Assembly: GCA_035696165.1 (NCBI GenBank)
Contig: DASRQX010000354.1
Span: 26,366-90,365 of the forward strand
Direction of reading: 5' to 3'
DNA length: 64,000 nt
DNA from: Palsa-883 sp035696165
GTDB lineage: Bacteria; Pseudomonadota; Alphaproteobacteria; Acetobacterales; Acetobacteraceae
Part shown: piece after piece, positions 26,792 to 35,665 of the stretch
How the letters are laid out: each line of letters opens with the position of its first letter
How positions within the stretch are numbered: position 1 is the first letter of the stretch
The notes under the pieces: model-generated
Seen by the model: the letters and a program-made list of their open reading frames with translations, nothing else
Told to the model about the DNA's origin: nothing
Database searches by the model: none
Translations under genes and position numbers: made by a program

Positions 26792-27375
26792 GCGCGCAGT
26801 TGATTGATCAGCCGACGGAGTCGGCGCAACGCATAATGCCGGGAAAGACCAGTGCGAATCACCACATCAGCATGTCGCCGCTTATCCACGTCCGGCATCT
26901 GCCGCGCGATGACCGCAGCGACGTCTGCGGCATTCATGCCTCGGCGCTGCCGTACGCGATGGATTTGGATAGCGCGCGGCGCGGATACCACCACGATCAG
27001 ATCGGCACGCCGGCCGCCGTCGGTTTCCAACAGCAGCGGAATGTCCAGCACCGCGGCACGACTTCCTCCGCGTCGGGCATGAGCCAGGAAGCGCTGTTCC
27101 GCAACACGCACCATCGGGTGAACGATGCGCTCCAGACGCTTCAGCGCCTCGGGCTTGCCCAGCACGGCGGCGCGGAGTGCCGCCCGATCAAGCCTGTTGT
27201 CGCGCACCGTGCCCGGAAATGCCGCGGAGATCGCCGGCAGTGCCGCCCCGCCCGGCCCCTGCAATCGATGCACGGTCGCATCGGCGTCAAACACCGGGAT
27301 GCGCGCCCGGCGGAACGCCGCCGCGGCGGTCGATTTGCCCATCCCGATCCCGCCGGTCAGGCCGATGATCTTCAT
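26788..27375 (-). CDS. coaE: Dephospho-CoA kinase
   Basis: This 195-residue P-loop kinase catalyses the last step of coenzyme A synthesis. It has GLTGGIGMGKSTAAAAF as Walker A, VFDADATVHRL for substrate binding, and VLDIPLLLETDGG. It overlaps aroE and dnaQ by four bases on either side, so the three genes are translationally coupled. Confidence 0.95.
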   Translation of the reverse strand: MKIIGLTGGIGMGKSTAAAAFRRARIPVFDADATVHRLQGPGGAALPAISAAFPGTVRDNRLDRAALRAAVLGKPEALKRLERIVHPMVRVAEQRFLAHARRGGSRAAVLDIPLLLETDGGRRADLIVVVSAPRAIQIHRVRQRRGMNAADVAAVIARQMPDVDKRRHADVVIRTGLSRHYALRRLRRLINQLRA

Positions 27376-28211
27376 CCGCCCATCAGGTCGCCGGCGACAA
27401 ATCGGCGCAATGCGTCATCCACCGCCGGGGTGACGCCAAACCAGGCCGCGAAGCCGGTGACCGCCTGGTGCAACAGCATGCCTAGGCCTTCGACCGGGCG
27501 CAGGCCGCGTGCGCGCGCCGCGGCGAGCAACGGCGTCTCCAATGGCACATAGACGATATCGGCGACCGATGTTCCAGACGCGGCGCGGCCGAGATCAATC
27601 TCCAACGGCGCGTTCCCCTTCATGCCGAGCGAGGTCGTGTTCACCAGCAGCGTGTTGTCCGCCAGCGCATCAGAACGCACGGCCCAGTCGATCACCCGCA
27701 GGCCGGGCAGAAGCTGTGCCAGGGCCTCGGCGCGTTCGCGGGTGCGATTGGCCAGGGTGACGGTAATGCCCTCATGCAGCAGCGCGGCCACCACGGCTCG
27801 CGCTGCGCCACCAGCGCCCAGCACCAGCGCCGGACCGGCCGCCGGGTTCACGCCATGTGCGCGCAGGTTGGCAATGAAACCAAATCCGTCGGTGTTCCGG
27901 CCGATGATCCGCCCGTCCTGGAACACCAAGGTGTTCACCGCGCCGGCGCGGCGGGCCGAAGCTTCGACGGTGTCGCAGATTTCGAACGCCGCAAGCTTGT
28001 GCGGGGCGGTGACATTGGCGCCAGCGAAGCCGCAGGCAACCAGGCCGCGCACGCCGACCGCGAAGGCGTCGGGGCCGATCGGCAGCGGGACGTAGGCGCC
28101 ATCGATACCGTGGCGTTGCAGCCAAAATCCGTGCAACCGCGGCGAGCGCGAGTGTTCCACCGGCCAGCCGATGATCCCGGCGAGCCGCGCCTTGCCTGAT
28201 AGAATAGCCAT
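27372..28211 (-). CDS. aroE: Shikimate dehydrogenase (NADP+)
   Basis: This 279-residue enzyme reduces 3-dehydroshikimate to shikimate. The substrate site is EHSRSPRLHGFWLQRHG, the catalytic lysine lies in NVTAPHKLAAFEICD, and the NADP motif is LGAGGAARAVVAAL with NRTRERAEAL. It heads the aroE-coaE-dnaQ unit. In related genomes maf usually precedes aroE; here a divergent ABC transporter lies upstream instead. Confidence 0.95.
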   Translation of the reverse strand: MAILSGKARLAGIIGWPVEHSRSPRLHGFWLQRHGIDGAYVPLPIGPDAFAVGVRGLVACGFAGANVTAPHKLAAFEICDTVEASARRAGAVNTLVFQDGRIIGRNTDGFGFIANLRAHGVNPAAGPALVLGAGGAARAVVAALLHEGITVTLANRTRERAEALAQLLPGLRVIDWAVRSDALADNTLLVNTTSLGMKGNAPLEIDLGRAASGTSVADIVYVPLETPLLAAARARGLRPVEGLGMLLHQAVTGFAAWFGVTPAVDDALRRFVAGDLMGG

Positions 28212-28412
28212 TGCGTCAGCGTTCCTCTTCGTCCCCGCGCGATGTTGGTTTCATACAAACGACATGCAGCGGGCCCGTCGGCGCCAGTAGACGACAGCCG
28301 CCGATGCCGCGCAACGAGTCCCCGCCGCCCCCTCGCGTTCCCCCGTGTCTGCCCCCTCGCCCGTTGCCCCGCGGCATGCGTAAAGTGTGCGGCCAGGGAG
28401 ACAATACGTCGC

Positions 28413-29525
28413 ATGAAGCGCGCTGATCCTGCCGACCTGACGAGCACGCCGGGAGCTGCGGTCCGCCTGGTCGGGGTCAGCCGACGGTGGGGCCAAACCA
28501 TCGCCCTGGATCGCATCTCGCTCGACGTCGCACCCGGCAGCTTCACCGTACTGTTGGGGCCATCCGGGTGCGGCAAGTCCACATGCCTGCGGATCATTGC
28601 GGGGCTGGAGACCGCCAGCGAGGGGCGGGTGGAGATCGGCGGGCGCGACGTGACGCACCTGCCACCGGCGGCGCGCGGCGTGGCGATGGTGTTCCAGTCC
28701 TACGCGCTGTTTCCTCATCTGACCGTCAGGGAAAACATCCTGTTCGGACTGAAGGCGCGCCGGGTGGCCAAGGACGAGCGGTCACGGCGGTTGGATCGGG
28801 CAGCACAGCTTCTGGGGATCAACCGGTTGCTGGACCGCAGGCCATCCCAACTCTCCGGCGGGCAACAGCAGCGGGTCGCGTTGGGACGCGCCATCGTTGC
28901 CGAGGCGCCGGTTTGTCTGATGGACGAGCCGCTGTCGAACCTCGATGCGCAGCTCCGTGCTGAAATGCGGCGGGAGATCCTGGCACTGCAGCGGCGGCTG
29001 GGCATCACCATGCTGTATGTCACGCACGATCAGACCGAGGCCATGAGCATGGCCGACCAAATCGTGCTGCTGCGCGACGGGCACGTCGAACAGGACGCAC
29101 CCCCGGCATCGATCTACGCCCGCCCGGCCACCGAATTTGCGGCTCGCTTCATTGGTACACCACCGATGAACCTGTTCCCGCTGTCGCCAAACGGCAGCGG
29201 CCTCGTAATCACGGGCAGTGAGGGGCCGGTGCTGGCGCCATATGTCGACGCGCCGGTATTGGGCGGGATCCGGCCGGAAAATCTGCGCTTGACCGACACC
29301 GGCATTGCCGCGCGCGTGCTCGACGCAGAGTATCTCGGGGCCGACACGGTACTGGCCTGCGCCGTGGGCGAGGCCCGCTTGCTGGCACGGCTGGCCGGGC
29401 GGGTGATGCTGCAGCCAGGCGAGATGGTTTGCCTCGGCAGCGATGCGGCGGTCCATCTGTTCGACGCGGCCAGTGGCGCGCGCATCGATGCCGCTGTCGC
29501 AGTGAAGGATACGGTCGCGGCATGA
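28413..29525 (+). CDS. UgpC/MalK-type ABC transporter ATPase
   Basis: This 370-residue ATPase has Walker A GPSGCGKSTCLRIIAGLE, FQSYALFPHLTV, signature LSGGQQQRVALGRA, Walker B VCLMDEPLSNLD and H-loop YVTHDQTEAMSMAD. A C-terminal OB-type regulatory domain follows (GGIRPENLRL). AGGGAG at 28395-28400 supports the ATG at 28413. Its stop overlaps the first binding-protein gene (ATGA). It is divergent from aroE. Confidence 0.92.
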   Translation: MKRADPADLTSTPGAAVRLVGVSRRWGQTIALDRISLDVAPGSFTVLLGPSGCGKSTCLRIIAGLETASEGRVEIGGRDVTHLPPAARGVAMVFQSYALFPHLTVRENILFGLKARRVAKDERSRRLDRAAQLLGINRLLDRRPSQLSGGQQQRVALGRAIVAEAPVCLMDEPLSNLDAQLRAEMRREILALQRRLGITMLYVTHDQTEAMSMADQIVLLRDGHVEQDAPPASIYARPATEFAARFIGTPPMNLFPLSPNGSGLVITGSEGPVLAPYVDAPVLGGIRPENLRLTDTGIAARVLDAEYLGADTVLACAVGEARLLARLAGRVMLQPGEMVCLGSDAAVHLFDAASGARIDAAVAVKDTVAA

Positions 29526-30808
29526 TGCGCACCACACCTCGTGTGGTCCTGGGAGGCGCGGGCGCTCTGGCCATGCCCGCCATCCTGCGGGCCCAAGGCC
29601 TGCCGGAAATCAGCTTCTATTTCCCGATCGCGGTCGGGGGTCCGATCACCAAGATCATCGACGGCTACACGCGGGATTTCATGTTGGCCAATCCTACCAT
29701 CAAGGTGACACCCATCTACGCTGGCACGCACCAGGACACGCTAACCAAGGCACAGACCGCGCTAAAGGCGGGCGCCGGGCCGCCGCTCGCGGTACTGCTG
29801 TCGACCGACGTATTATCGCTGATCGACAACGACCTGATCGTGCCGATCGATGCGTTGGCCGAAACACCGACCGACAAGGCGTGGCTCGACAGTTTCTATC
29901 CCGCGGTCCCGAGGGACGGCGAGGTGGGCGGACATACCTGGGGCGTACCGTTCCAGCGCTCCGCCATCGTGCTGTTCCGGAACAAGGCGGCGTTCAAGGA
30001 CACGGGGCTGGATCCCGAGACGCCACCGGCGACCTGGCAGGAACATGCCGACTTCGCGACGAAGCTGACTAAGCGCAGTGGGGCTTCAGTCAGCCGGTGG
30101 GGTATCGAGATCCCGTCCACCGGCTTCTCCTATTGGCTGTTTCAGGCGCTGGTGACCGAGGCTGGCGGCACGCTGGCCAACAGCGACGGTACCGAGACGG
30201 ATTTCGCCGGACCGGCAGAGCAGGAGGCGCTGCAATACTGGATCGACCTAATAACAAAATATCGTGCGCACCCGCCTGGCGTGACCGATTGGAGTACGAC
30301 GCCGCGCGACTTCCTGGAACCGCGGGCGGCCATGATCTGGACCACGACCGGCAACCTGTCGAATATCCGCATCCGCGCGACGTTTCCGTTCGGCGTGGCG
30401 ATGCTACCCGCCGGCAAGCGCCGTGGCAGCCCGCCGGGTGGCGGCAATTTCTACCTCTTCACATCAGCAAACGAACCACAGGTGCGGGCCTGCCTGAAGT
30501 TCCTGCGTCGGGTTAGTAGCCCTGAACGCGCCGCGCAATGGGGCATTGACACCGGCTATGTCGCGACACGCCCGGACGCGTGGAAGACGCTCGCAATGAC
30601 GCAATACGTGAAGAACTTCCCCGCCGCCGTGGCGCGGGATCAACTGCAATATGCGGTCGCGGAACTGTCCACGCATGACAACCACCGCGTGACGCAAACA
30701 CTGAACGATGCCCCACAGGCGGCGCTGACGGGACGCACCGTCCCCGATGCCGCCTTGGCTAACGCGCAGGCAACAGCCACGCGCTTGCTGCAGCCGTACC
30801 AACACTAA
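29522..30808 (+). CDS. UgpB-type sugar/glycerophosphodiester-like binding protein, copy 1
   Basis: This 428-residue secreted binding protein belongs to the carbohydrate/UgpB class. The leader is RTTPRVVLGGAGALAMPA with cleavage after LRAQG. Conserved motifs shared with copy 2 are GPITKIIDGY, HTWGVPFQRS, IWTTTGNLS and IDTGYVATRPDAW. It overlaps the ATPase gene by four bases. Copies 1 and 2 align end to end, with roughly half of residues identical by eye. Confidence 0.88.
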   Translation: MMRTTPRVVLGGAGALAMPAILRAQGLPEISFYFPIAVGGPITKIIDGYTRDFMLANPTIKVTPIYAGTHQDTLTKAQTALKAGAGPPLAVLLSTDVLSLIDNDLIVPIDALAETPTDKAWLDSFYPAVPRDGEVGGHTWGVPFQRSAIVLFRNKAAFKDTGLDPETPPATWQEHADFATKLTKRSGASVSRWGIEIPSTGFSYWLFQALVTEAGGTLANSDGTETDFAGPAEQEALQYWIDLITKYRAHPPGVTDWSTTPRDFLEPRAAMIWTTTGNLSNIRIRATFPFGVAMLPAGKRRGSPPGGGNFYLFTSANEPQVRACLKFLRRVSSPERAAQWGIDTGYVATRPDAWKTLAMTQYVKNFPAAVARDQLQYAVAELSTHDNHRVTQTLNDAPQAALTGRTVPDAALANAQATATRLLQPYQH

Positions 30809-30847
30809 CCCGACGTTCTGACCATCAAGCTGACAGGGAGACACCAC

Positions 30848-32143
30848 ATGATCGGTCGCCGCCGCCTGCTCGCCGCTTCGGCGAGCTTCGTCACTGGCGC
30901 GCTCGCCGCACCTGCCATCGTGCGTGCCGAACCGCTCGAGATCCAGTTCCTCTTCCCGATCGCGGCGTCCGGCCCAATCACCAAGATCATCGACGGCTAC
31001 GCGCATGATTTTGAGGCGCAACATCCTGATATCAGCATCAAGCCCGTCTACGCGGGCAACTATGACGATACGATTGCGAAAGCGATCACCGCGTTCAAGG
31101 GTGGGCATGCGCCGCCACTGGCGATGCTGGGCGCGATCCAGGTGTATTCGCTGATCGACCTGGAGGCGATTGTGCCGTTCGATGAGCTGGCGACCAGCGC
31201 GGAAGACAAGGCGTGGATGAACGGGTTCTTCCCGGCGTTCCTGGCGAACGGCAATGTGCTGGGTCACACCTGGAGCATTCCGTTCCAGCGCTCGACACCT
31301 GTCCTCTACTGGAACAAGGACGCGTTCAAGGCCGCCGGGCTAGATCCGGAGAAGCCACCGGAGACCTGGGCTGAGCAGACTGCGATGGGCAAGAAGCTGG
31401 TTAAACGATCAGGCAGCGCCACCAGCCAATGGGGCGTGCAGATCCCAGCAACCGGCGGCACGTATTGGCTGTACCAGGCGCTGGCAATGGAAGCCGGCCA
31501 GGAGCTGATGAGCCGTGACGGCACCAAAGCGTTCTTCAACGCGCCAGGGTCGGTGGAGGCGCTGGAGTACTGGGTGGCGCTGGGTAAAGAGGGGGTACAG
31601 CCGCCAGGCGTGGTGGACTGGGGCGCAACACCCACCGATTTCTGCGCCGGGCGCGTGGCGATGATGTGGACGACAACCGGCAACCTGACCTTCGTGGCGC
31701 AGAATGCGAAATTCCCATTCGGCGTCGCCATGCTGCCGAAGGACAAGCAACGCGGCGCACCAACCGGTGGCGGCAATTTCCACATTTTCAAGACGGCGAC
31801 ACAGGCGGAACGTGAGGCGTCGCTGGCATTCGTGAAATGGGTGACGGCGCCGGAGCGGGCCGCGCAATGGAGCATCGACACTGGCTATGTCGCGACCCGG
31901 CCGGATGCCTGGGAAACGGCGCTGATGAAGCAACGCGTGACGGAGTTGCCACAGTCGGCCGTGGCGCGCGATCAGCTCAAATATGCGGTTCCGGAGCTGT
32001 CGACGCATCAGAACCAGCAGGTGACGCTGCCGCTAAACAGCGCGGTGCAGGCGGCATTGGCCGGCAGCAAGACGCCGAAGGTGGCGCTGGATGAGGCGCA
32101 GGCCAATGCCAATCGCGTGTTGGCGCCCTACCAGAAGACATGA
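30848..32143 (+). CDS. UgpB-type binding protein, tandem copy 2
   Basis: This 431-residue paralogue of the preceding gene lies 39 bases downstream with its own AGGGAG site. The leader GRRRLLAASASFVTGALA is twin-arginine, unlike copy 1. The shared core motifs (GPITKIIDGY, MWTTTGNLT, IDTGYVATRPDAW, KYAVPELSTHQNQ) are kept. Divergence in surface loops suggests different ligand range or affinity. A stem-loop separates it from the permease genes. Confidence 0.88.
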   Translation: MIGRRRLLAASASFVTGALAAPAIVRAEPLEIQFLFPIAASGPITKIIDGYAHDFEAQHPDISIKPVYAGNYDDTIAKAITAFKGGHAPPLAMLGAIQVYSLIDLEAIVPFDELATSAEDKAWMNGFFPAFLANGNVLGHTWSIPFQRSTPVLYWNKDAFKAAGLDPEKPPETWAEQTAMGKKLVKRSGSATSQWGVQIPATGGTYWLYQALAMEAGQELMSRDGTKAFFNAPGSVEALEYWVALGKEGVQPPGVVDWGATPTDFCAGRVAMMWTTTGNLTFVAQNAKFPFGVAMLPKDKQRGAPTGGGNFHIFKTATQAEREASLAFVKWVTAPERAAQWSIDTGYVATRPDAWETALMKQRVTELPQSAVARDQLKYAVPELSTHQNQQVTLPLNSAVQAALAGSKTPKVALDEAQANANRVLAPYQKT

Positions 32144-32170
32144 GGGCAATGCAACAACGCTGCGTGTCGC

Positions 32171-32197
32171 GTCGTGGCGGGCTCCTTCCGCCATGAC
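32171..32197. terminator. Intra-operon stem-loop between binding protein and permease
   Basis: Arms 32171-32180 (gtcgtggcgg) and 32188-32197 (ccgccatgac) form a 10-bp stem with one G-U pair and a 7-base loop. Such stems between binding-protein and permease genes, as in the mal operon, stabilise the upstream message or attenuate the downstream one. Confidence 0.55.
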
Positions 32198-32221
32198 CCG
32201 TGACGTGTGGTGCGACGGGTG

Positions 32222-33091
32222 ATGAAGCGCGAAGCCGTCCAGGGCTGGATGCTGGTGCTGCCGGCAGTGGTGCTGCTCGCGGCATTCACGCATTGGCCAA
32301 CCCTGCAGACGATCTGGGCGAGCCTGCAAACGACGGCGGTGCCGGGACACCCATCGCGCTTCGCTCCCGGACAGAACATGCAGAACCTGTGGGCGGACCC
32401 AGTGTTCTGGCAGGCGCTGCGCAACAATCTGGTGTACGCCGGCTGCATCATTCCGGTGACGCTGGGGCTGTCACTGTCGATGGCATTGGTCGTGGATCGG
32501 CGCTTTCCCGGCCGCGGGCTGCTGCGGCTGGCATATTTCACACCGACCATTCTGCCGATGATCGCGGTGGCGAATATCTGGCTGTATTTCTTCACCCCCG
32601 GTTACGGCCTGATAGACGAGGTGCTGGCACCGTTCGGGCTGGGTGAGTGGAACTGGTTCGGCTCAACCTCCACCGCACTGCCGGCGATCATTGTGATCGC
32701 GATCTGGAAAGAAGCCGGCTTCTACATGATCTTCTATCTGGCGGCGCTGCAAACGATGCCGCCAGATCTGCGCGAAGCTGCGGCGTTGGAGGGGGCCTCG
32801 CGCTGGACCTATTTCCGCCGCGTGGTCTGGCCGCTGCTGATGCCGACCACACTGTTCGTGTGCATCAACGTCGCGATCGACGCGTTCCGGCTGGTGGACC
32901 AGATCGTGGTGATCACCAAAGGTGGTCCCGACAACGCAACGACCATCCTGCTGTATTACATCTACGAGGTCGGGTTCCAGTACTGGGACACCAACTACGC
33001 CGCGCTGCTGACCATCACGCTGTTGGCGTTGCTGGGTGCCGTTGCCGCGCTGCAGTTTGGGCTGCTGGCACGACGGGTGCACTACCGATGA
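32222..33091 (+). CDS. UgpA/MalF-type ABC permease
   Basis: This 289-residue permease has six helices. The EAA loop is EAAALEGASRWTYFRRVVWP, and the C-terminal helices contain NATTILLYYIYEVGFQYWD. It works with the next gene and the ATPase at 28413. ATG 32222 is preferred over in-frame GTG codons from 32207. Confidence 0.9.
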   Translation: MKREAVQGWMLVLPAVVLLAAFTHWPTLQTIWASLQTTAVPGHPSRFAPGQNMQNLWADPVFWQALRNNLVYAGCIIPVTLGLSLSMALVVDRRFPGRGLLRLAYFTPTILPMIAVANIWLYFFTPGYGLIDEVLAPFGLGEWNWFGSTSTALPAIIVIAIWKEAGFYMIFYLAALQTMPPDLREAAALEGASRWTYFRRVVWPLLMPTTLFVCINVAIDAFRLVDQIVVITKGGPDNATTILLYYIYEVGFQYWDTNYAALLTITLLALLGAVAALQFGLLARRVHYR

Positions 33092-33945
33092 GCATGAGTG
33101 CCACTGTCGCGACGCTGCCGCTGTCACGCGGACTGGCGGGCCAAGCCGGTCGATGGATTGAGATTATTGGCGCCTGGCTGCTCGGCGTGCTGTGGATCCT
33201 GCCCCTGCTGTGGGCAATATGGAGCGCGATCCATCCGGCTGACGTGCAGGCTGGGTTCAATCTATTCGCGCCACTGACACTACAGAACTTCGCCGCGGCG
33301 TGGGCGGCGGCGCCGCTCGACCGTTATATGGCCAACACGATAATGCTGGTCAGCATGGTGCTGGTGGCGCAGTTCGTGTTGTGCACGCCGGCCGCCTTCG
33401 CCTTCGCGCGGCTGCGGTTTCCCGGCCGGGACACGCTGTTCGCGGTGGTGCTACTCCAGCTCATGGTGACGCCGGATTTATTGATGGTGGAGAACTACCA
33501 GACGATCGGCCATCTCGGGCTGGTGGATTCGTTGCCGGGGATCGCGCTGCCCTATCTTGGCTCGGCGTTCGGCATTTTCCTGCTGCGACAGACCTTTCGC
33601 ACCATTCCGCAGGAGCTGGATGATGCCGCGCGGCTGGAGGGGCTGGGGCTGCTGGCGCGTATCTGGCGACTGTATGTGCCGCTGGCACGACCAACCTATA
33701 TCGCCTATGGGTTGGTGCTGGTGAGTTTTCACTGGAACAACTTCCTGTGGCCGCTGGTGATTACCAATTCGGTGGGCGTGCGGCCGATCACCGTGGGGCT
33801 GGCGATCTTCTCGACCAACGATCAGGGGATCAACTGGTCGATCATTACGGCAGCGACGCTGATTTCCACGGCGCCGCTGGTGGTGGCGTTCCTGCTGTTC
33901 CAGCGACAGTTCGTGCAAAGCTTCATGCGCGCGGGGATCAAATAG
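33088..33945 (+). CDS. UgpE/MalG-type ABC permease
   Basis: This 285-residue second permease starts MSMSATVATLPLSRGL and overlaps the previous stop as ATGA. The EAA loop is DDAARLEGLGLLARIWRLYV, and the MalG-type C-terminus is LLFQRQFVQSFMRAGIK. It completes the importer at 28413-33945. The next gene is on the other strand. Confidence 0.92.
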   Translation: MSMSATVATLPLSRGLAGQAGRWIEIIGAWLLGVLWILPLLWAIWSAIHPADVQAGFNLFAPLTLQNFAAAWAAAPLDRYMANTIMLVSMVLVAQFVLCTPAAFAFARLRFPGRDTLFAVVLLQLMVTPDLLMVENYQTIGHLGLVDSLPGIALPYLGSAFGIFLLRQTFRTIPQELDDAARLEGLGLLARIWRLYVPLARPTYIAYGLVLVSFHWNNFLWPLVITNSVGVRPITVGLAIFSTNDQGINWSIITAATLISTAPLVVAFLLFQRQFVQSFMRAGIK

Positions 33946-33963
33946 GCACTGCGATAACACGAT

Positions 33964-34314
33964 TCACATCGCCTGGCTCATGCCACGGATACAGCGGGCC
34001 ATCACACCCAGGATGTAGTGCGCGAAGTTCGGCACCTCATCAACCATGAAGCGGAATTTCTGCTGATCCAACAGCGACAGTTCGGCGTCTTCCTTGACCA
34101 GCGCAGTTGACGAACGTGGCGAGTCGTCGATCATCGACATGAAGCCGATCGCCTCGTTGGGACCGCAGACCTCGACCACCGTGTTCCCAATCATCATCTC
34201 GATCACGCCAGACTACACGATATACATGCAGGTTCCCGGATCACCCTTGCTGAAGACGGTGCCGCCAGCCTTGCAGGTGGCGCTGACCCCAGTGCCTCTG
34301 GCGAAGACCCGCAT
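33964..34314 (-). pseudogene. Cyclic-nucleotide-binding domain protein with amber codon
   Basis: A short CNB-domain protein is readable from ATG 34314 to 33964: AGGTVFSKGDPGTCMYIV, then TAG at 34213-34215 (codon 34), then SGVIEMMIGNTVVEVCGP and SMIDDSPRSSTALVKEDAEL. Reading through the amber codon restores the canonical GDxGxxMYIVxSG motif, so this is a nonsense mutation and not a wrong frame. The remaining 80 codons could restart at GTG 34206 but would lack the first beta strands. Confidence 0.75.
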
Positions 34315-34348
34315 GCGATGTCATTCATGGCTATCCCCCGGTCACCGT

Positions 34349-34963
34349 CTATTTCTTCACGCCCAACCCCCGCATGAACTGATCGCGGATGCGGGCGGGA
34401 TCGCGTTCGGTGGTGTCCACCGGCTTGGCGGTGTCGATACGACAGCCGATCAGCCAGGGACCGTCTTCGCGCAGCGCGACATCTATCAACTCCTCGAAGG
34501 CGCTTTCATCAGCCGCCCAGGCGCTTTGTGCCAGCCCCGCGCCACGTGCGATCGCGACAATATCGGCACCCATTTCAGTGGCGGCCTTCTGTCCTCCGGT
34601 GATCTGGTAGGTGCCATTGTCCATGATGACGATCGTCAGGTTGGCCAGTCTGCGATTCGCCACCGTCGACAGACACCCGAGCTGCATCAGGATCGAACCG
34701 TCGCCTTCCAGCGCGATCACGTTGCGCTTCGGTTGCGCGATCGCGACACCCATTGCGATCGGCACGGCGAGGCCCATCGAGCCCAGCATGTAGAAATTCT
34801 GCGGCCGCCGCCCCGCAGCCCAGAGGTCAAAATTGGTGTAACCGATGCCGCCGATGACCGCCTCGTCGCGGTGCAGCCTTGCCACCATCCGCTTCGTAAT
34901 GTCGAAGCGGTTCATGATCGTCGCCTGCTCGCGGCGGAGCGGCTGGTTTGCTGTGAGTGCCAT
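34349..34963 (-). CDS. TPP-dependent decarboxylase subunit, ComE-like
   Basis: This 204-residue thiamine-diphosphate-binding half carries ALEGDGSILMQLGCLSTVA and IVIMDNGTYQITGGQ, the GDG...DN motif that binds Mg-TPP. Size and pairing match the beta chain of sulfopyruvate or phosphonopyruvate decarboxylase. An AGGAG overlapping the alpha-subunit stop supports ATG 34963. It forms a two-gene unit with the alpha subunit. The substrate is a 2-oxo acid; sulfopyruvate cannot be assumed. Confidence 0.82.
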   Translation of the reverse strand: MALTANQPLRREQATIMNRFDITKRMVARLHRDEAVIGGIGYTNFDLWAAGRRPQNFYMLGSMGLAVPIAMGVAIAQPKRNVIALEGDGSILMQLGCLSTVANRRLANLTIVIMDNGTYQITGGQKAATEMGADIVAIARGAGLAQSAWAADESAFEELIDVALREDGPWLIGCRIDTAKPVDTTERDPARIRDQFMRGLGVKK

Positions 34964-34972
34964 GCGCCGCTC

Positions 34973-35512
34973 CTACTTCGCGAAGACTTTGCCGCCGGTG
35001 AGCAAGGGCGACAGGATGAAGGTCACCGGCGCCTGCGTGGCGACAGCTTGGGTGATGGCACGGTCGAGGATGAACTCGGCTTCGTCGAGGCGGGTCATGG
35101 TGTGATACTCGCACGCAAGGCACTCGAGCACCGGGCGCATGGTGCGCGCGACCAGCGACTGCCCGATGTTGAACTCGCCCAGCGTGCCACGTTCGGAGAC
35201 CATCATCAGCACAGGGATCTGGAACGGCATCGCGAGCGAGGCGATCGCATTCGGCAGGGTAGCGAAACCCGAGGTCTGCATCAGCACAATGCCATGCACA
35301 CCGCCCATCCACGCCCCGACAACGATACCGAGGGCTTCCTCCTCGCGGGTGCAGACGAAGCAGGTAAAGAAGGGGTCGGATTCGAGGAGGGTGATCAGCG
35401 GGCGTAGCACATTGTCCGGCACGTAGGTGACCAGGCTGACCTTGTGCTGCTTCAACACATCACGGGTAATTTCGAACCAGGTCCGATCGGGACCAGCGGT
35501 ATCCAATGGCAT
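34973..35512 (-). CDS. TPP-dependent decarboxylase subunit, ComD-like
   Basis: This is the 179-residue pyrimidine-binding half of the same enzyme. It carries VSLVTYVPDNVLRPLITLLE, CTREEEALGIVVGAWMGG with the activating glutamate, and MQTSGFATLPNAIASLAMP. Splitting of PYR and PP domains into alpha and beta genes is typical of ComDE. AAGGAG lies seven bases before ATG 35512. It is divergent from tcuA. Confidence 0.83.
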   Translation of the reverse strand: MPLDTAGPDRTWFEITRDVLKQHKVSLVTYVPDNVLRPLITLLESDPFFTCFVCTREEEALGIVVGAWMGGVHGIVLMQTSGFATLPNAIASLAMPFQIPVLMMVSERGTLGEFNIGQSLVARTMRPVLECLACEYHTMTRLDEAEFILDRAITQAVATQAPVTFILSPLLTGGKVFAK

Positions 35513-35665
35513 GCATCAGCTCCTTCGGGCGGCTGCCCAGTCTGCGTCAGAATGCCTGGCCGCGATAGGTCTGGGCCCCGTCTTGCGCCTGTCTGTCGCC
35601 TGTCTTGCGCCCTTGGGCCGCCATCCGTAGACAGAACGACCGACGAAGAGAGGACTCGGGGGGCG

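Noticed and set aside
34094..35407. Long plus-strand frame opposite the ComDE-like genes
   Set aside because: Antisense shadow of two TPP-enzyme subunits with clear motifs and ribosome-binding sites.
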